9,813 nucleotides of DNA from Candidatus Neomicrothrix sp. UBA7388 (GCA_002470695.1 DKNM01000013.1:1-9813); one strand, 5' to 3'. Numbered from the stretch's first letter, positions 1 through 7,533 are shown. Notes: generated by a model from the sequence alone, not told the origin. Program-made: numbers and translations.

Positions 1-177
1 ACATGCGAACCAATCTCGCGTCGACACGCCGTTAGATAGGCGCTTTCAGACAAGGCGTGGCTCGGATGGTCTTTTGGTAGAGGCATTACATTGTTGACGC
101 TACCGCCTGGAAACCGGTGTCGATCTGAAATTTCGATTGAGAGATCTGTATGCTGGTTTGTTCTCTAATTTGGTGAT
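1..177. other. Intergenic leader upstream of helD, no supported gene
   Basis: No convincing gene is present. One forward frame is open from position 2 to a TGA at 95-97 and could be the tail of an upstream gene, but its conceptual peptide shows nothing recognisable. The arms CACGCC (25-30) and GGCGTG (54-59) form a loose inverted repeat with a 23-nt spacer and no T-tract, so it is not a good terminator. The last part carries the proposed helD -10 element at 166-171. I see no match to the palindromic rifampicin-associated element known upstream of some actinobacterial helR genes. Confidence 0.5.
166..171 (+). promoter_or_regulatory. Putative -10 element (TAATTT) for a leaderless helD mRNA
   Basis: TAATTT fits the actinobacterial TANNNT -10 consensus and ends 6 nt before the TTG at 178, so transcription would begin at or next to the start codon. 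No good TTGACA-like -35 lies at 16-18 nt spacing. The call rests on its agreement with the other start-proximal TANNNT boxes in the window. Confidence 0.35.
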
Positions 178-2286
178 TTGCGCGTGACACACCCTGAAAT
201 CGCAGCTGAACAAGCTCATATCGATCGTGCGCATATGTTGCTGGATCAGGCGCGCGAGCGGGCGCGACAACTGCGAGGAATGGTTGAGGTTGGCCGTGGC
301 GGCACTACCCAAGCTCGCTACGAGCGCGACGTCATTGAGGGAAGCGTTCAGAACCGCCTAGGGCAGCTTCAGTTGGGTTCAGCTTCCCTGATTTTCGGCC
401 GAATTGATTTCGAAGCTGACGATCGCTTTTATATTGGCCGACTGGCGGTAGCCGACGAAAATCAGGAACCGGTTGTTGTCGACTGGCGTGCCCCGGTTGC
501 GGAACCGTTTTACCGTGCGACTGGACGAGAGCCGATGGGTTTGATTCGGCGCCGGCACTTTATTAGCCGCGGTAAAGAACTCTTGGATATTGAAGACGAA
601 CTATTTGATCTTGATCAACTCGATGACGGCTTTCAAGGTCATGGGGCCTTATTGGCTGCCTTGGACCAAAACCGTGACGGGCAACTGCGGGATATTGTCT
701 CCACGATTCAGGGAGAACAAGACGAGATAATTCGAGACCCTCTTAAAGGCCGGGTCATTGTGCAGGGAGGGCCCGGTACTGGCAAAACGGTCGTCGCATT
801 GCACCGAGCAGCCTACCTTTTGTATACCCATCGGTTCCCTCTTGAAGGACAGGGAGTACTCGTAGTAGGCCCCAACCGGCTATTTCTGCGTTACATCGAG
901 CAGGTTCTTCCTAGCTTGGGCGAAGCGGGTGTTTATCTGACCGTGCTTGCCGATTTATTTGCCGACCTCTTTGACGATGTTCGAGTGGTGCTTCCCGATA
1001 CTGCTGAATCGGCGGCCGTTAAAGGCAGCGACCGAATGATTGACGTTCTCGAGAAAGCGGTTCGAGATAGAGAGCGTCCACTTAGAAACGAGCTGGTCGT
1101 CGGATTTGGATTAGTTCGCTTGCGAATAACGGTCGATGCATCTCGCCAAATCATTCGAGAAGCAAGGAGACGCTACAGACGACACAACGCAGCGAGGCGC
1201 TACGTGGAGCAAGAGTTCTTTTCGATCCTCGCTAAATCCCACCCTTCAGAACCAGATCCTGAAAATGTGCAATACAAATTAAAGCGCGACCCGAGAGTCA
1301 TGGAGGCGTTGGAGAGAATGTGGCCGGTGCTCACCCCGAGCCAAATGCTCCGAGACCTTTATGGCTCTAATGCCCTATTAGCATCTGCAGGCCGTGAAGT
1401 CCTGAGTGAAAGCGAATGGCGCTCTCTTTCGCGTCCCCGAGGTAGCGGCAGCGCTGACTACCGATGGAGCGATGGGGATGTTCCGCTGCTCGACGAAGCT
1501 TATGAACGATTGGGCCCCCGACTTGGCCGAGATCGAAAAGCGCGTGATCCAGAAGTAAGGACGTTTGGCCATATCGTCGTAGATGAAACCCAAGACCACA
1601 CTCCTATGGCGCTTCGGATGATTGCCCGGCGCTCGTTGAACGGCTCAATGACGCTCGTAGGTGATATTGCGCAAGCGACAGCCCCTGGAGCTGCAGCAAG
1701 CTGGGACGAAGTTCTAGCGCATCTTCCGGTAAGCACTCACCAGCCACGCGTACGTGAACTAACGCTGAGTTATCGGATTCCAGCCCCGAACCTTGAATTA
1801 GCAAACAAAGTCCTTGCAGCTGCGGCTCCGGGTTTAGCTACACCGAAGGCAGTCCGATCAGTTGGTAGCTTGCCTCGAATAGTTGACGTTGGAAATAACA
1901 CAAGAGTTACCGCTGAAGAATTAGCAAAGAGAGCTGTTTCCGTAGTTGAAGAAGAGTCCTTAACGCTGGGCGGGGGATCTGTAGCAATTATCGCTCCCGA
2001 AAGTTTGATTGACTTTGTCCACTCAGAACTCGAGTCATCAGGCGTGGATTTTGGGCGAGCGACTACTGCGTCTAGAAATGTAAGTGGGCCTCTTCACCCT
2101 AAAATCGCGTTGGTGCCGGTTCAGCTAGTCAAGGGCTTAGAGCTCGACGGCACTGTGCTGATCGAACCAAGGGCTATTGTTGAGGAGGAACCTCAAGGCT
2201 TACGCGCACTGTTTGTTGCACTGACACGGTCCACCAAACGATTGGCTGTGGTTCACTCTCTCTCGCTGCCTTCGGAGATGACATAG
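178..2286 (+). CDS. helD: HelD/HelR-type SF1 helicase, RNA polymerase recycling factor
   Basis: Superfamily 1 (UvrD/Rep-like) ATPase of the HelD family, 702 residues. Seen in order: an N-terminal charged helical segment (about 5-60) that would form the coiled coil entering the RNAP secondary channel; a Q-motif around Q181; Walker A GGPGTGKT (197-204); a HelD-specific insertion region ending in the family motif WSDGDVPLLDEA (430-441); Walker B DETQD (469-473); LSYR (530-533); KGLE (652-655); and ALTR with a probable arginine finger R684. All ATPase motifs are intact. Known for the family: HelD binds RNAP, clears stalled complexes and, as HelR in some actinobacteria, gives rifampicin tolerance. 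At about 700 residues it is slightly shorter than Mycobacterium smegmatis HelD. The TTG at 178 is preferred because a -10-like box lies 6 nt upstream; GTG at 184 is a close alternative. It converges on the PPOX gene. A DNA-repair UvrD paralogue is less likely because of the HelD-specific motif. Confidence 0.9.
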   Translation: MRVTHPEIAAEQAHIDRAHMLLDQARERARQLRGMVEVGRGGTTQARYERDVIEGSVQNRLGQLQLGSASLIFGRIDFEADDRFYIGRLAVADENQEPVVVDWRAPVAEPFYRATGREPMGLIRRRHFISRGKELLDIEDELFDLDQLDDGFQGHGALLAALDQNRDGQLRDIVSTIQGEQDEIIRDPLKGRVIVQGGPGTGKTVVALHRAAYLLYTHRFPLEGQGVLVVGPNRLFLRYIEQVLPSLGEAGVYLTVLADLFADLFDDVRVVLPDTAESAAVKGSDRMIDVLEKAVRDRERPLRNELVVGFGLVRLRITVDASRQIIREARRRYRRHNAARRYVEQEFFSILAKSHPSEPDPENVQYKLKRDPRVMEALERMWPVLTPSQMLRDLYGSNALLASAGREVLSESEWRSLSRPRGSGSADYRWSDGDVPLLDEAYERLGPRLGRDRKARDPEVRTFGHIVVDETQDHTPMALRMIARRSLNGSMTLVGDIAQATAPGAAASWDEVLAHLPVSTHQPRVRELTLSYRIPAPNLELANKVLAAAAPGLATPKAVRSVGSLPRIVDVGNNTRVTAEELAKRAVSVVEEESLTLGGGSVAIIAPESLIDFVHSELESSGVDFGRATTASRNVSGPLHPKIALVPVQLVKGLELDGTVLIEPRAIVEEEPQGLRALFVALTRSTKRLAVVHSLSLPSEMT

Positions 2287-2341
2287 TCACGGGCAGTTCA
2301 AGAATGACAGGAAGCTTGATAGGCGATCAACAACTTAGGGA
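2287..2341. other. Short convergent intergenic region
   Basis: These 55 nt separate the TAG stop of helD from the TAA stop of the opposing PPOX gene. The only dyad I see is a 5-bp AT-rich stem, TTGAT (2316-2320) with ATCAA (2326-2330), with no T-run on either strand. There is therefore no convincing intrinsic terminator, and the two convergent transcripts may overlap or rely on Rho. Confidence 0.4.
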
Positions 2342-2737
2342 TTAGGCGTATCCGAGGACTCGATCTACCGAAATTTCAATAACAGTTCTATCAGCCCGAT
2401 CTTTAGGAACTCTATATCGCTCTGCGTATCGCTCCGTGCCCTGTCGACATCTTTCGATATCGTCGGTAACTATTGCTTTGCCCTCAAGGCTGAGCCAACG
2501 GCCGCCGTCAATTTGGCACACGACTGCCCGACTACCCGGAGAAGCCTGCAAAATTTTGGTTTTCATTGAACCGGACCACGTTATAACTCGAGCTAGCTGC
2601 GCCTCATAATCCCATGTAAAACCCACGGCAGTCACGTGCGGCGTTCCGTTGCCTCTGATGAGCGTCAACGAGGCCAAATGGCGTTCTATGAGGAAATCAT
2701 TGATTTCAGTAGTCAGGTTTTGGGGATCTAAAGACAT
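2342..2737 (-). CDS. PPOX-fold split beta-barrel protein, Rv1155-like F420/FMN-dependent oxidoreductase
   Basis: A 131-residue protein of the pyridoxamine 5'-phosphate oxidase-like split-barrel superfamily. The N-terminal helix (8-18) is followed by strands LASLTLIR and PHVTAVGFTWD (21-43), the cofactor-phosphate segment SGSMKTKIL (55-63), SRAVVCQIDGGRWLSLEGKAIV (69-90, in pieces) and a C-terminal helix plus strand. This order matches the small actinobacterial F420-dependent PPOX proteins typified by Mycobacterium tuberculosis Rv1155. The cofactor (F420, FMN or haem) and substrate cannot be assigned from sequence alone. The ATG at 2737 overlaps the permease TAA as TAATG with no Shine-Dalgarno upstream, so translation probably depends on ribosomes finishing the permease. 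The reading frame extends to 2824, but that extension lies inside the permease gene and is rich in Arg and Ser, so I reject it. It is the last gene of the ABC operon. Confidence 0.85.
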   Translation of the reverse strand: MSLDPQNLTTEINDFLIERHLASLTLIRGNGTPHVTAVGFTWDYEAQLARVITWSGSMKTKILQASPGSRAVVCQIDGGRWLSLEGKAIVTDDIERCRQGTERYAERYRVPKDRADRTVIEISVDRVLGYA

Positions 2738-2739
2738 TA
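2735..2739 (-). other. TAATG stop/start overlap coupling the permease and PPOX genes
   Basis: On the minus strand the permease stop TAA (2739-2737) shares its last A with the PPOX start ATG (2737-2735). No purine-rich ribosome binding site precedes the ATG. Such one-base overlaps normally work by termination-reinitiation and fix the stoichiometry of the second product to the first. Confidence 0.8.
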
Positions 2740-5295
2740 TGAGTGTGCTATCGCGTCGAGGACATTTAGTCGACCAGCGCGACGCGCTGGAAGAATCGCG
2801 GCAAACACTCCTGCGATTGCGCACATAGCAACGATGATCATAAAGTTCCCATATGGGACTCCGAAATCAGTTATAAACGATTCTGGGATTGCCTGAACAG
2901 CAATGAAACCAAGGAGAGTGCCGACAACTATTCCCAAAACTCCTCCAAACACCGCAATGATTATTGCTTCCCATCTGATCATGCGCCGAGTTTGCCGTCT
3001 AGTCATCCCGACGGCACGCAGAAGACCGATTTCCTTCGTTCGCTCGAAAACTGACAACATCAAGGTATTAACTATTCCTAGAACAGCGATGATCACTGCG
3101 AAGCCGACCAGCGCATTAACGGTGACGAGCAGGGTGTCGATTCGAGCCTCTATGGATTCCTGATATTCGGTCCGGTCTTGAAGATTCGCTTCCGGATACT
3201 GTGAGGCGATCGCTTCAAGATTAGCTCTTACATTCTGAACGACGACGTTGTCTTCTAGTTCTATGGCAGCGAAAAGATCGGACTGTACAGCCGGATCAAA
3301 CGCCGACTCATAAGTGGACATGTCTATGACCCAGTTACCTAAAAGAGATCCGTCGTCGAATATGCCGACAACCGTTAATTCGGTTGACCCTGAGACTGGA
3401 AACTTGACAGGAAGCGACGCGCCAACTGATAACCCGAGGTCCTCGGCTGGGTCTTTGTGAACCAACACCCCGTTTTCTGACAAGCCTGAGTAGGAGCCCT
3501 GGATCAGAGATATGTCTATTACCCGCCCTAAACCTTCCTCCTGAGTTCCTGTAACGTCCTTTGACGCTCCCTCGACGCTCATCTGAGCGCTGCCCTGTCC
3601 TCCGCGGAAACCGACGGCTATTGCAACTCCGTCAACTGTTCGGATTTCGTCGATTAGCTGTGGGCTAAAGCCCCAATTGCTGCGTTCGCTATCAACGAAA
3701 AAGTCGGCGCCTAAAGAAGAGTCCAGCATCGAAGAAAATGTTTTCTTGAAACTTGTTCCGACGACCAGAACCATTGCAACAAGTGCTAACCCGACCATAA
3801 GGGCCGATGCGGTAGAGGCGGTCCTTCTAGGGTTTCGACTGGCGTTTTGACGAGCTAAATTACCCGATGCCTTAGCCAAGCGACTGATTGGCCAACCAAG
3901 AAGACGCGCAGCAGGCTTAGCAACCAAAGTGCTTAGTAGCGAGACTGATATGAAGAGCAATAATGCGCCAACACCAAGAAAGGTAAGTTGCCTCGCTGCA
4001 CCCGATTGACTTGTTGCGCCAAAGACAGTTGCGATAAGCCCGACTGCCCCAAGAGTCGACCCAATAATTGTCCTGCGACGCGAACTAGTCGCCCAGAGGG
4101 TCATGTCTTCCCGTAGAGCGGCAATAGGTGGTATGCGAGCGGCCTTTCTTGCTGGGGAGATTGAGGCTAAAAGGGTCACGCCAATGCCGACCACAGCCGC
4201 AGCTATCCAAGTTCTGGTCGCTATTACCAGAGGACCATCAGGTAGACCTGATCCATCTCCAGCTGCGGCGATTAGTGCCTTGATTGACCAAGTAATACCC
4301 AGGCCCGCAAATAATCCAATAAGCGATGCAATAACTCCGATAACAGAGGCTTCGATGAGCACGGAAGATCTGATTTGCCTACCGGTCGCTCCTACCGCTC
4401 GCAGCAGTCCTAACTCTCTGACGCGCTGCCCGAGAACTATTGCGAACGTGTTGTTAATTATGAAGGCGCTAACGACCAGTGCGACGGCAGCGAAGACAAG
4501 CAGCGCGTTTTGGAAAATTGTTATGAAGATATCGAACTCGTCGCTGAATTCGTTGGCAACTACATCGCTGGTGACGGCCTCAAATCCATTAGGCAGCTCG
4601 TCTGTTAGGCGTTCAGCGAGTTCGCTTTCTTCAACACCCGGTAGGGCTGCAACCGTTACTGCAAGGTAGGAATCTGGATAGTTGAATAGGCGCTGAGCGG
4701 TTGGAGTGTCGACTAAGACGAATACCGCTCCGCCGCCATTGTCTTGCCCCCACCTAGTAATGCCGCTAACAGTGAACTGTTCTTCTGGTTGGAGAGAACG
4801 GATTGAGATGCTATCTCCTACCGAGATTCCATATTTTTGAGCAGTATCAATATCAACCATTGCCTCCCCATTGGAAGGTGCTTTGCCTTCGATCGTCTCG
4901 AAGCCAGTCAGTTCAGCTCTTTCCTCGTCAAAGTTGAATGCCAATGTGGGAGCCCCGCCTAATGGCTTGATCAATGTTTCTTCGAAAGAAATTCGCGGGA
5001 ATCCTTGAATAACCCCTTCGGCGCCATAGACGCCCTCGGAGGAGCCGATCTGCTCAACAATCTGCTGCGTTACCACGGGTCGGCTAAAGGGGTCTCCTTG
5101 TATGGTTTCTACACCTCGAACTTGGATCCAATCTGGCCCAGCTATCTCCACTGCAATCTTGTCGAAAACAGCCCGGAGACTATCCGCCAAAATGAATGAA
5201 CCGGATACAAATGACACGCCTAAAACGACTGCAAACGTCGTAAGGGCGAGCCTTATCTTTCTTGCAAGTAAAGAATTGAGGGTGAGTTTGAACAC
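2737..5295 (-). CDS. FtsX/MacB-family ABC transporter permease, two-domain
   Basis: An 852-residue integral membrane protein with a duplicated layout. The first half has TM1 (about 15-38), an extracytoplasmic MacB-core-like domain (40-255) and an FtsX domain with TMs at about 259-288, 310-343 and 361-385. Two linking TMs follow (408-428, 436-459). The second half has a TM (495-517), a second extracytoplasmic domain (520-718) and a C-terminal FtsX domain with TMs near 720-749, 775-803 and 815-838. The coupling-helix motif occurs twice, as VRELGLLRAVGATGRQ (292-307) and TKEIGLLRAVGMTRRQ (753-768), each followed later by PARKAAR or PARRAGR. Type VII ABC proteins use ATP hydrolysis to drive extracytoplasmic movements for lipid, lipoprotein, drug or peptide handling; the substrate here is unknown. 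Translation begins at GTG 1 nt after the ATPase stop, so the two are co-expressed and this chain carries both halves of the membrane domain. No MacA-like adaptor is adjacent. Confidence 0.93.
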   Translation of the reverse strand: MFKLTLNSLLARKIRLALTTFAVVLGVSFVSGSFILADSLRAVFDKIAVEIAGPDWIQVRGVETIQGDPFSRPVVTQQIVEQIGSSEGVYGAEGVIQGFPRISFEETLIKPLGGAPTLAFNFDEERAELTGFETIEGKAPSNGEAMVDIDTAQKYGISVGDSISIRSLQPEEQFTVSGITRWGQDNGGGAVFVLVDTPTAQRLFNYPDSYLAVTVAALPGVEESELAERLTDELPNGFEAVTSDVVANEFSDEFDIFITIFQNALLVFAAVALVVSAFIINNTFAIVLGQRVRELGLLRAVGATGRQIRSSVLIEASVIGVIASLIGLFAGLGITWSIKALIAAAGDGSGLPDGPLVIATRTWIAAAVVGIGVTLLASISPARKAARIPPIAALREDMTLWATSSRRRTIIGSTLGAVGLIATVFGATSQSGAARQLTFLGVGALLLFISVSLLSTLVAKPAARLLGWPISRLAKASGNLARQNASRNPRRTASTASALMVGLALVAMVLVVGTSFKKTFSSMLDSSLGADFFVDSERSNWGFSPQLIDEIRTVDGVAIAVGFRGGQGSAQMSVEGASKDVTGTQEEGLGRVIDISLIQGSYSGLSENGVLVHKDPAEDLGLSVGASLPVKFPVSGSTELTVVGIFDDGSLLGNWVIDMSTYESAFDPAVQSDLFAAIELEDNVVVQNVRANLEAIASQYPEANLQDRTEYQESIEARIDTLLVTVNALVGFAVIIAVLGIVNTLMLSVFERTKEIGLLRAVGMTRRQTRRMIRWEAIIIAVFGGVLGIVVGTLLGFIAVQAIPESFITDFGVPYGNFMIIVAMCAIAGVFAAILPARRAGRLNVLDAIAHS

Positions 5296-5296
5296 C

Positions 5297-6034
5297 TCAG
5301 TCGCCCAAGTTTTTCATGGTGTCAAAAATCTGATTAGCGGAGGGGTCTCTGAGTTCTTGAACGATCTTTCCATCGGCTAAGAAGACGACTCGATCGGCAA
5401 AGGCTGCTGCGGAAGGGTCGTGGGTGACCATAACAATGGTCTGTTCTAAGTCATCAACTGCTTGTCGCATGAATTGGAGAATTTCATTGCCAGTCGTGCT
5501 GTCGAGATTGCCAGTGGGCTCATCGGCAAATATTATTTCGGGCTGACCGGCGAGTGCCCTCGCAACGGCGACTCTCTGCTGCTGTCCGCCAGATAGTTCG
5601 TTTGGCCTGTGACCCAAACGGTCCCTTAATCCCACCGCATCAATTACTCGTTCGAGCCATTCGGGTTCGAGAGCGGAGGCACCCAACTTCTGCGGTAATG
5701 AGATATTTTCTTTGGCTGAGAGTGTTGGAACAAGGTTGAAGGCCTGGAAGACAAATCCCACGCGGTCTCTCCTCAACAGTGTGAGAGCTCTTTCAGATAG
5801 TTGACTTACGTCGGTTTCTCCGATGTAGACAGTTCCAGAACTCAACGTGTCAAGACCCGCTAGGCAATGCATCAAAGTAGATTTCCCAGAGCCTGAAGGT
5901 CCCATTATCGCGGTGAACTCTCCTGATAAGAGATCCACGGAAAGTTCGTTTAGCGCGTGGACTGTAGTTTCGCCGGAACCGTAGGTCTTAGATGCATTGA
6001 CGGCCCGCGCTGCGAGCTGGGTGATCTTAGGCAT
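5297..6034 (-). CDS. ABC transporter ATP-binding protein, MacB/LolD/FtsE-like
   Basis: A complete 245-residue ATPase of the lipoprotein/macrolide export (LolD/MacB/FtsE) class. Visible motifs: A-loop region around Y18; Walker A GPSGSGKST (45-53); Q-loop GFVFQAFNL with Q97; ABC signature LSGGQ (147-151); Walker B IIFADE (167-172) followed by the D-loop NLD; and H-loop H205 in MVTHD. All catalytic positions are intact. It acts on the cytoplasmic face as a dimer with the permease encoded immediately downstream (1-nt gap). The ATG at 6034 is chosen because it gives the standard N-terminus and has a TAGAGT box 6 nt upstream. It is the first gene of the operon and is divergent from the B12-subunit gene across a 189-nt spacer. 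Substrate specificity lies in the permease and cannot be inferred from this subunit. Confidence 0.95.
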   Translation of the reverse strand: MPKITQLAARAVNASKTYGSGETTVHALNELSVDLLSGEFTAIMGPSGSGKSTLMHCLAGLDTLSSGTVYIGETDVSQLSERALTLLRRDRVGFVFQAFNLVPTLSAKENISLPQKLGASALEPEWLERVIDAVGLRDRLGHRPNELSGGQQQRVAVARALAGQPEIIFADEPTGNLDSTTGNEILQFMRQAVDDLEQTIVMVTHDPSAAAFADRVVFLADGKIVQELRDPSANQIFDTMKNLGD

Positions 6035-6040
6035 GAGGGA

Positions 6041-6046
6041 ACTCTA
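6041..6046 (-). promoter_or_regulatory. Putative -10 element (TAGAGT) for the ABC operon
   Basis: Read on the minus strand, TAGAGT ends 6 nt before the ATG of the ATPase gene, which would give a leaderless transcript starting at or near that ATG. No clear -35 lies at normal spacing, and no strong Shine-Dalgarno precedes the ATG, which fits leaderless initiation. Confidence 0.45.
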
Positions 6047-6209
6047 TGGCTCAAAGCAAGAGACTTTGACATTTGGAAACTGATTTGGAGACTTTTCTTG
6101 AAGTCCTCAACGCGCTTGGTGAAGGTCAGCATTAAAGGATTTGTTTGCCTGATCTGTCTTGGAGTGAATAGATCATCAAAGTTGACTCGCTGTTGTTCTG
6201 TAGGGACGG

Positions 6210-6215
6210 TAGGGT
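6210..6215 (+). promoter_or_regulatory. Putative -10 element (TAGGGT) or SD-like AGGG for the B12-subunit gene
   Basis: TAGGGT fits the TANNNT consensus and ends 8 nt before the ATG at 6224, so initiation at or just before the start codon is possible. The same bases contain AGGG (6211-6214), 9 nt from the ATG, which could instead act as a weak Shine-Dalgarno. The two readings cannot be separated from sequence. Confidence 0.35.
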
Positions 6216-6223
6216 CATCATTC

Positions 6224-6622
6224 ATGGCGGAGCGCGTACTGGTCACAAAGTTGGGGCTTGATGGACACGACCGCGGTGTGAAAATTGTTGCACGAATCTT
6301 GCGAGATGCAGGCTACGAAGTCATCTATACCGGCTTATTCCAGACACCAGAAACTGTAGTTGCAGCTGCAATTGATGAAGATGTATCTGCTATTGGCGTT
6401 TCGATGCTTTCAGGTGCGCATGAGGCTCTGCTACCGATGGTTACGAACGGGCTAGCAGAAGCGGGGGCATCCATACCTGTGATACTTGGTGGAATTGTGC
6501 CCGAAACGGATTTCGACTCGATGTACGAGGCTGGTGTTGCGCGAGTTCTCACCCCGGGAGCCACCGCCGAAGAGGTTGTGGAAGCTGTGCGCGGAGCAAT
6601 CGAAGAGTCGCACATTAGCTAA
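6224..6622 (+). CDS. Stand-alone cobalamin-binding subunit of an acyl-CoA mutase
   Basis: A 132-residue B12-binding domain of the methylmalonyl-CoA mutase type. It carries the base-off/His-on motif D13-x-H15-x-x-G18 (GLDGHDRG), where H15 would coordinate cobalt, then SML (60-62, the SxL motif) and GG (89-90), all in flavodoxin-like order. The length matches separate small subunits such as isobutyryl-CoA mutase IcmB, 2-hydroxyisobutyryl-CoA mutase HcmB and archaeal methylmalonyl-CoA mutase small chains, which need a separate catalytic large subunit that is absent from this window. The ATG at 6224 gives a normal N-terminus (MAERVLVTKLG); the frame stays open upstream, but that part is not conserved-looking. 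A 3-hydroxyacyl-CoA dehydrogenase follows 41 nt later, suggesting acyl-CoA carbon-skeleton metabolism. Which acyl-CoA it serves is inference. Confidence 0.92.
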   Translation: MAERVLVTKLGLDGHDRGVKIVARILRDAGYEVIYTGLFQTPETVVAAAIDEDVSAIGVSMLSGAHEALLPMVTNGLAEAGASIPVILGGIVPETDFDSMYEAGVARVLTPGATAEEVVEAVRGAIEESHIS

Positions 6623-6650
6623 TCATCTGCCGCGAACCCGGGCACTCTTG

Positions 6651-6656
6651 TACTCT
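6651..6656 (+). promoter_or_regulatory. Putative -10 element (TACTCT) for a leaderless dehydrogenase mRNA
   Basis: TACTCT ends 7 nt before the GTG at 6664. There is no Shine-Dalgarno in the 41-nt gap after the B12-subunit gene, so the dehydrogenase may have its own leaderless transcript in addition to read-through from upstream. Confidence 0.4.
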
Positions 6657-6663
6657 CTAGCAT

Positions 6664-7521
6664 GTGATTATTGAACGATTCGGAGTAGTTGGTTGCGGCC
6701 TAATGGGTTCTGGTATCGCTGAAGTTGCTGCTCGCAGCGGCTGCGATGTCAAAATCGTGGAAAATAATGATGGTGCTCTTCAAGCGGGAATGCAGCGCAT
6801 AGAGAAGAGTCTGGATCGTGCAATGCGCGCAGGAAAGCTTAGCGAAGAAGACCACGCCCAAGTCATGGGCAATATCTCGTTTTCTACTAAGTTGCCAAGC
6901 CTCGCTGATCGCGAATTTGTTGTTGAAGCAGTTGTCGAACAGGAAGAAGCCAAGCTCGAAGTTTTCCGTCGCCTGAATGATGTCGTTGACGACCCTGACG
7001 CCATTCTTGCGAGTAACACATCTTCGATTCCAATTATGAAACTTGCAATGGCAACCAACCGGCCACAGCAAGTTATCGGCGTACACTTCTTCAATCCAGT
7101 GCCGGTAATGGGACTTGTCGAAGTGATTTCTTCCCTTCTTACAGGCGATAAAACGGCAGCCGTGTGCCAAGAGTTCGCTGCTGATCAACTAGGGAAGCGA
7201 GTTGTTAGTAGTCAGGACCGTGCGGGCTTTGTTGTCAACGCTCTGTTAATTCCTTACATCCTCTCTGCGATTCGAATGATGGAATCAGGATTTGCTAGCG
7301 CCGAAGATATAGATGCTGGCATGGTTCTTGGTTGTAACCACCCGATGGGCCCCCTGGCGTTGTGCGATCTAATTGGGCTGGATACCACTATGGCGGTCGC
7401 CGAGTCTTTATACGAAGAGTTCAAGGAGCAGCTATACGCTCCGCCTCCTCTCCTGAGTCGAATGTGTGACGCGGGCCTTCTAGGTCGGAAGAATGGTCGA
7501 GGCTTCTATCGTTACAGTTGA
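6664..7521 (+). CDS. hbd: 3-hydroxybutyryl-CoA / 3-hydroxyacyl-CoA dehydrogenase (NAD-dependent)
   Basis: A 285-residue single-function dehydrogenase of the Hbd/PaaH/FadB2 family, oxidising (S)-3-hydroxyacyl-CoA to 3-ketoacyl-CoA in the cytoplasm. The N-terminal Rossmann motif is GVVGCGLMGSGIA (G10, G12, G15), and the acidic E33 at the end of strand 2 favours NAD over NADP. Catalytic positions match the family spacing: S120 in NTSS, H141 in GVHFFNP, E153 in LVEVI and N192 in GFVVNALL. The C-terminal helical dimerisation domain includes the typical HPMGPLALCDLIGLD (226-240) and ends with LGRKNGRGFYRY. Length is normal for the family. The GTG at 6664 is chosen because it begins 5 residues before the first Rossmann strand and has a -10-like box 7 nt upstream. 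It lies between the B12 subunit and the APH-like kinase. Short-chain specificity is likely but not proven; Mycobacterium calls close homologues FadB2. Confidence 0.95.
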   Translation: MIIERFGVVGCGLMGSGIAEVAARSGCDVKIVENNDGALQAGMQRIEKSLDRAMRAGKLSEEDHAQVMGNISFSTKLPSLADREFVVEAVVEQEEAKLEVFRRLNDVVDDPDAILASNTSSIPIMKLAMATNRPQQVIGVHFFNPVPVMGLVEVISSLLTGDKTAAVCQEFAADQLGKRVVSSQDRAGFVVNALLIPYILSAIRMMESGFASAEDIDAGMVLGCNHPMGPLALCDLIGLDTTMAVAESLYEEFKEQLYAPPPLLSRMCDAGLLGRKNGRGFYRYS

Positions 7522-7533
7522 GTCCCGCTTGCT

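Larger units (their letters stand above)
6035..6223. other. Divergent intergenic region between the ABC operon and the acyl-CoA cluster
   Basis: 189 nt holding promoters for both directions. Open frames cross it on both strands but have no recognisable content and are extensions of the flanking genes. Apart from the start-proximal TANNNT boxes, a TTGACT hexamer occurs at 6182-6187 (+). It lies 22 nt from the TAGGGT box, which is too far for a standard -35/-10 pair. I see no strong dyad operator. Confidence 0.45.

Noticed and set aside
25..59. CACGCC/GGCGTG inverted repeat as a terminator of an upstream gene
   Set aside because: The 23-nt spacer is long, there is no T-run, and no upstream gene can be demonstrated.
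54..125. tRNA-like impression (GGCTCGGATGG...GGTAGAGGC resembling a D-arm)
   Set aside because: No matching acceptor stem, no proper anticodon arm and no TTCRANNC T-loop could be found on either strand.
2316..2330. TTGAT/ATCAA hairpin between convergent genes as a bidirectional terminator
   Set aside because: Only five AT-rich pairs and no T-tract on either side; too weak to call.
2738..2824. N-terminal extension of the PPOX gene into the permease
   Set aside because: The 29 extra residues are Arg/Ser-rich shadow sequence over the coding end of the permease; the TAATG overlap gives a normal start.
4103..4669. 188-codon open frame on the + strand inside the permease gene
   Set aside because: It is antisense to a clearly coding transmembrane protein, its translation is a low-complexity Ala/Thr/Ser/Pro-rich sequence typical of a shadow frame, and no motif is visible.
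5957..6223. Upstream in-frame extension of the B12-subunit gene into the divergent region and the ATPase gene
   Set aside because: The added residues overlap the opposing ATPase coding sequence, are not like any B12-binding protein, and ATG 6224 gives the family-standard N-terminus.
6700..7188. 162-codon open frame on the minus strand within the dehydrogenase
   Set aside because: It lies antisense to a gene with intact catalytic residues, and its translation has no recognisable domain.
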